Source: an uncultured Anaerococcus sp. (GTDB taxonomy: Bacteria > Bacillota > Clostridia > Tissierellales > Peptoniphilaceae). Taken from it: 64,000 nt of DNA. Shown one piece after another: positions 63,305 through 64,000 of this stretch. How positions within the stretch are numbered: position 1 is the stretch's first letter; each line of letters opens with the position of its first letter. The translations under genes and the position numbers were made by a program. Location of the stretch: assembly GCF_943908415.1 (NCBI RefSeq), contig NZ_CALTSY010000001.1, positions 62,001-126,000 on the forward strand, in the 5' to 3' direction. The notes below the pieces were generated by a model, which was not told the origin of the DNA, did no database searches, and worked only from the letters and a program-made list of their open reading frames with translations.

Positions 63305-63814
63305 ATGAAAAAAATTGCAATTTTGGTTGAAAATAATTTTGAAGAATCAGAATTAATTTACCCTTATCATAGATTTAGAGAAGATTACGAAGTTACACTA
63401 GTAGGTAGCGAAGCAGAAACTGAATATACTGGTAAAGCTGGTGGATGGTCCATCAAGTCAGATAAAGCTTCTAGTGAAGTAAGTGCATCAGACTTTGACG
63501 CTGTATATATCCCAGGAGGATTCTCACCAGATGGTATGAGAAAAAATGCAGATACAGTGAAGTTTGTAAAAGAAATGCATGAAGCTGGCAAGATAGTAGC
63601 AGCTGTTTGCCACGGACCATGGGTTTTAGTTGAAGCTGGTATCATTGATGGAGTAAAGGCTACTTCAGTAGCTACCATTGCTACAGATGTGAAAAATGCT
63701 GGAGCAAACTGGGTAGACGAGGAATGTGTTGTAGATAACAATATCATTACAGCAAGAACACCAGTAGACCTACCAGTCCATGTAACAACAGTTGTAAAAG
63801 AGCTTGAAAAATAA
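63305..63814 (+). CDS. DJ-1/PfpI family protein (type 1 glutamine amidotransferase-like)
   Basis: A 169 aa protein with the nucleophile elbow AAVCHGPWVL (reactive Cys near 101, His next to it) and the N-terminal acid in ENNFEESELIYP. Members are glyoxalases, deglycases or chaperone/proteases. ATG follows AAAAGGAGATTAAA. It is a single-gene unit with its own terminator, possibly stress related (inference). Confidence 0.9.
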   Translation: MKKIAILVENNFEESELIYPYHRFREDYEVTLVGSEAETEYTGKAGGWSIKSDKASSEVSASDFDAVYIPGGFSPDGMRKNADTVKFVKEMHEAGKIVAAVCHGPWVLVEAGIIDGVKATSVATIATDVKNAGANWVDEECVVDNNIITARTPVDLPVHVTTVVKELEK

Positions 63815-63819
63815 TTTTA

Positions 63820-63846
63820 AAATACCTTCCATTTTGGCAGGTATTT
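63820..63846 (+). terminator. Terminator of the PfpI gene
   Basis: AAATACCT (63820-63827) pairs with AGGTATTT (63839-63846); CC/GG inside extends it past one mismatch. T-rich sequence follows. Confidence 0.75.
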
Positions 63847-63916
63847 CATTATTTAATTAAAAAATATATATGTATCTTTTAATTAAAATTTTTTATAAAT
63901 TATTATATATTTCTTT

Positions 63917-64000
63917 TTAAAAAACTATCTTATAGTATTGTGGGCTATCAATTCCTAGCTTTTCATTGGGAACATCTAATACCTGTACTAGCCTATATCC
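63917..64000 (-). CDS. Possible C-terminal end of a gene entering from the right edge
   Basis: On the minus strand the frame from base 64000 is open for 27 codons, reading GYRLVQVLDVPNEKLGIDSP and seven more residues to TAA (63917-63919). The composition is protein-like. I do not recognise the family. It is too short to be sure. Confidence 0.4.
   Translation of the reverse strand, partial: GYRLVQVLDVPNEKLGIDSPQYYKIVF

Overview
The window reads as a low-GC Gram-positive anaerobe of the Clostridia/Tissierellia type, most likely a Peptoniphilaceae member such as Anaerococcus (inference). The reasons are strong A/T codon bias, AGGAGG ribosome sites, a V-type ATPase operon, pyruvate:ferredoxin oxidoreductase, a fused IspH-ribosomal protein S1, and Firmicutes-type gene orders such as efp-asp23-nusB-xseA-xseB-ispA-argR-recN. 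I saw no rRNA, tRNA, CRISPR array, insertion sequence or prophage. No stretch longer than about 300 bases lacks a gene.

Layout. Positions 1-3700 (minus) hold gap (cut by the window edge) and a nth-HAD-trmL-trxB operon. 3765-4964 (plus) is a SEDS cell-wall polymerase, rodA. 4961-13990 (minus) is a nine-gene V-type ATPase operon in the order C, I-N/G fusion, I-C, K, F, E, A, B, D. 14091-18959 holds miaB, ispH-rpsA, plsC and cmk. 18956-28437 is a long housekeeping run from efp through recN and scpAB to rluB, followed by an FAD protein. 28574-35184 holds tmcAL and a yloU-yloV-recG-rsmD-coaD operon.

From 35455 to 43547 there are two convergent accessory operons. The first encodes an Fe-S CCG protein, two rhodanese lipoproteins, a small membrane protein, two TVP38 membrane proteins and a glycosyltransferase. 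The second encodes a CofC-like/phosphotransferase fusion, a Cys-rich redox protein and a nucleoside hydrolase. nifJ, hprK, uvrC, pepP, ychF and tdk follow. Positions 54062-57767 hold a YdjY lipoprotein with a membrane partner, arsM, a radical SAM gene of the ArsS family and an AhpD-like gene. The right end carries a TudS-like/ECF pair, a GNAT protein, map, a nitroreductase, a UvrD-like helicase and a PfpI protein.

The two strongest observations are these. (1) The ArsS-family radical SAM gene has an in-frame TGA exactly where the family's terminal Cys/Sec lies, followed by six codons and a hairpin with bacterial SECIS geometry. It is therefore probably a selenoprotein whose last residues a standard gene caller would lose. 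Genes of the rSAM/selenodomain neighbourhood are split between two loci about 12 kb apart, which suggests an organoarsenical (arsenosugar-like) pathway. (2) The V-ATPase subunit I is split: its first half is fused to a subunit G-like tail, and its second half carries a tandemly duplicated cytoplasmic lobe. The genome is also very compact: in at least six places stop codons lie inside intrinsic terminator hairpins.
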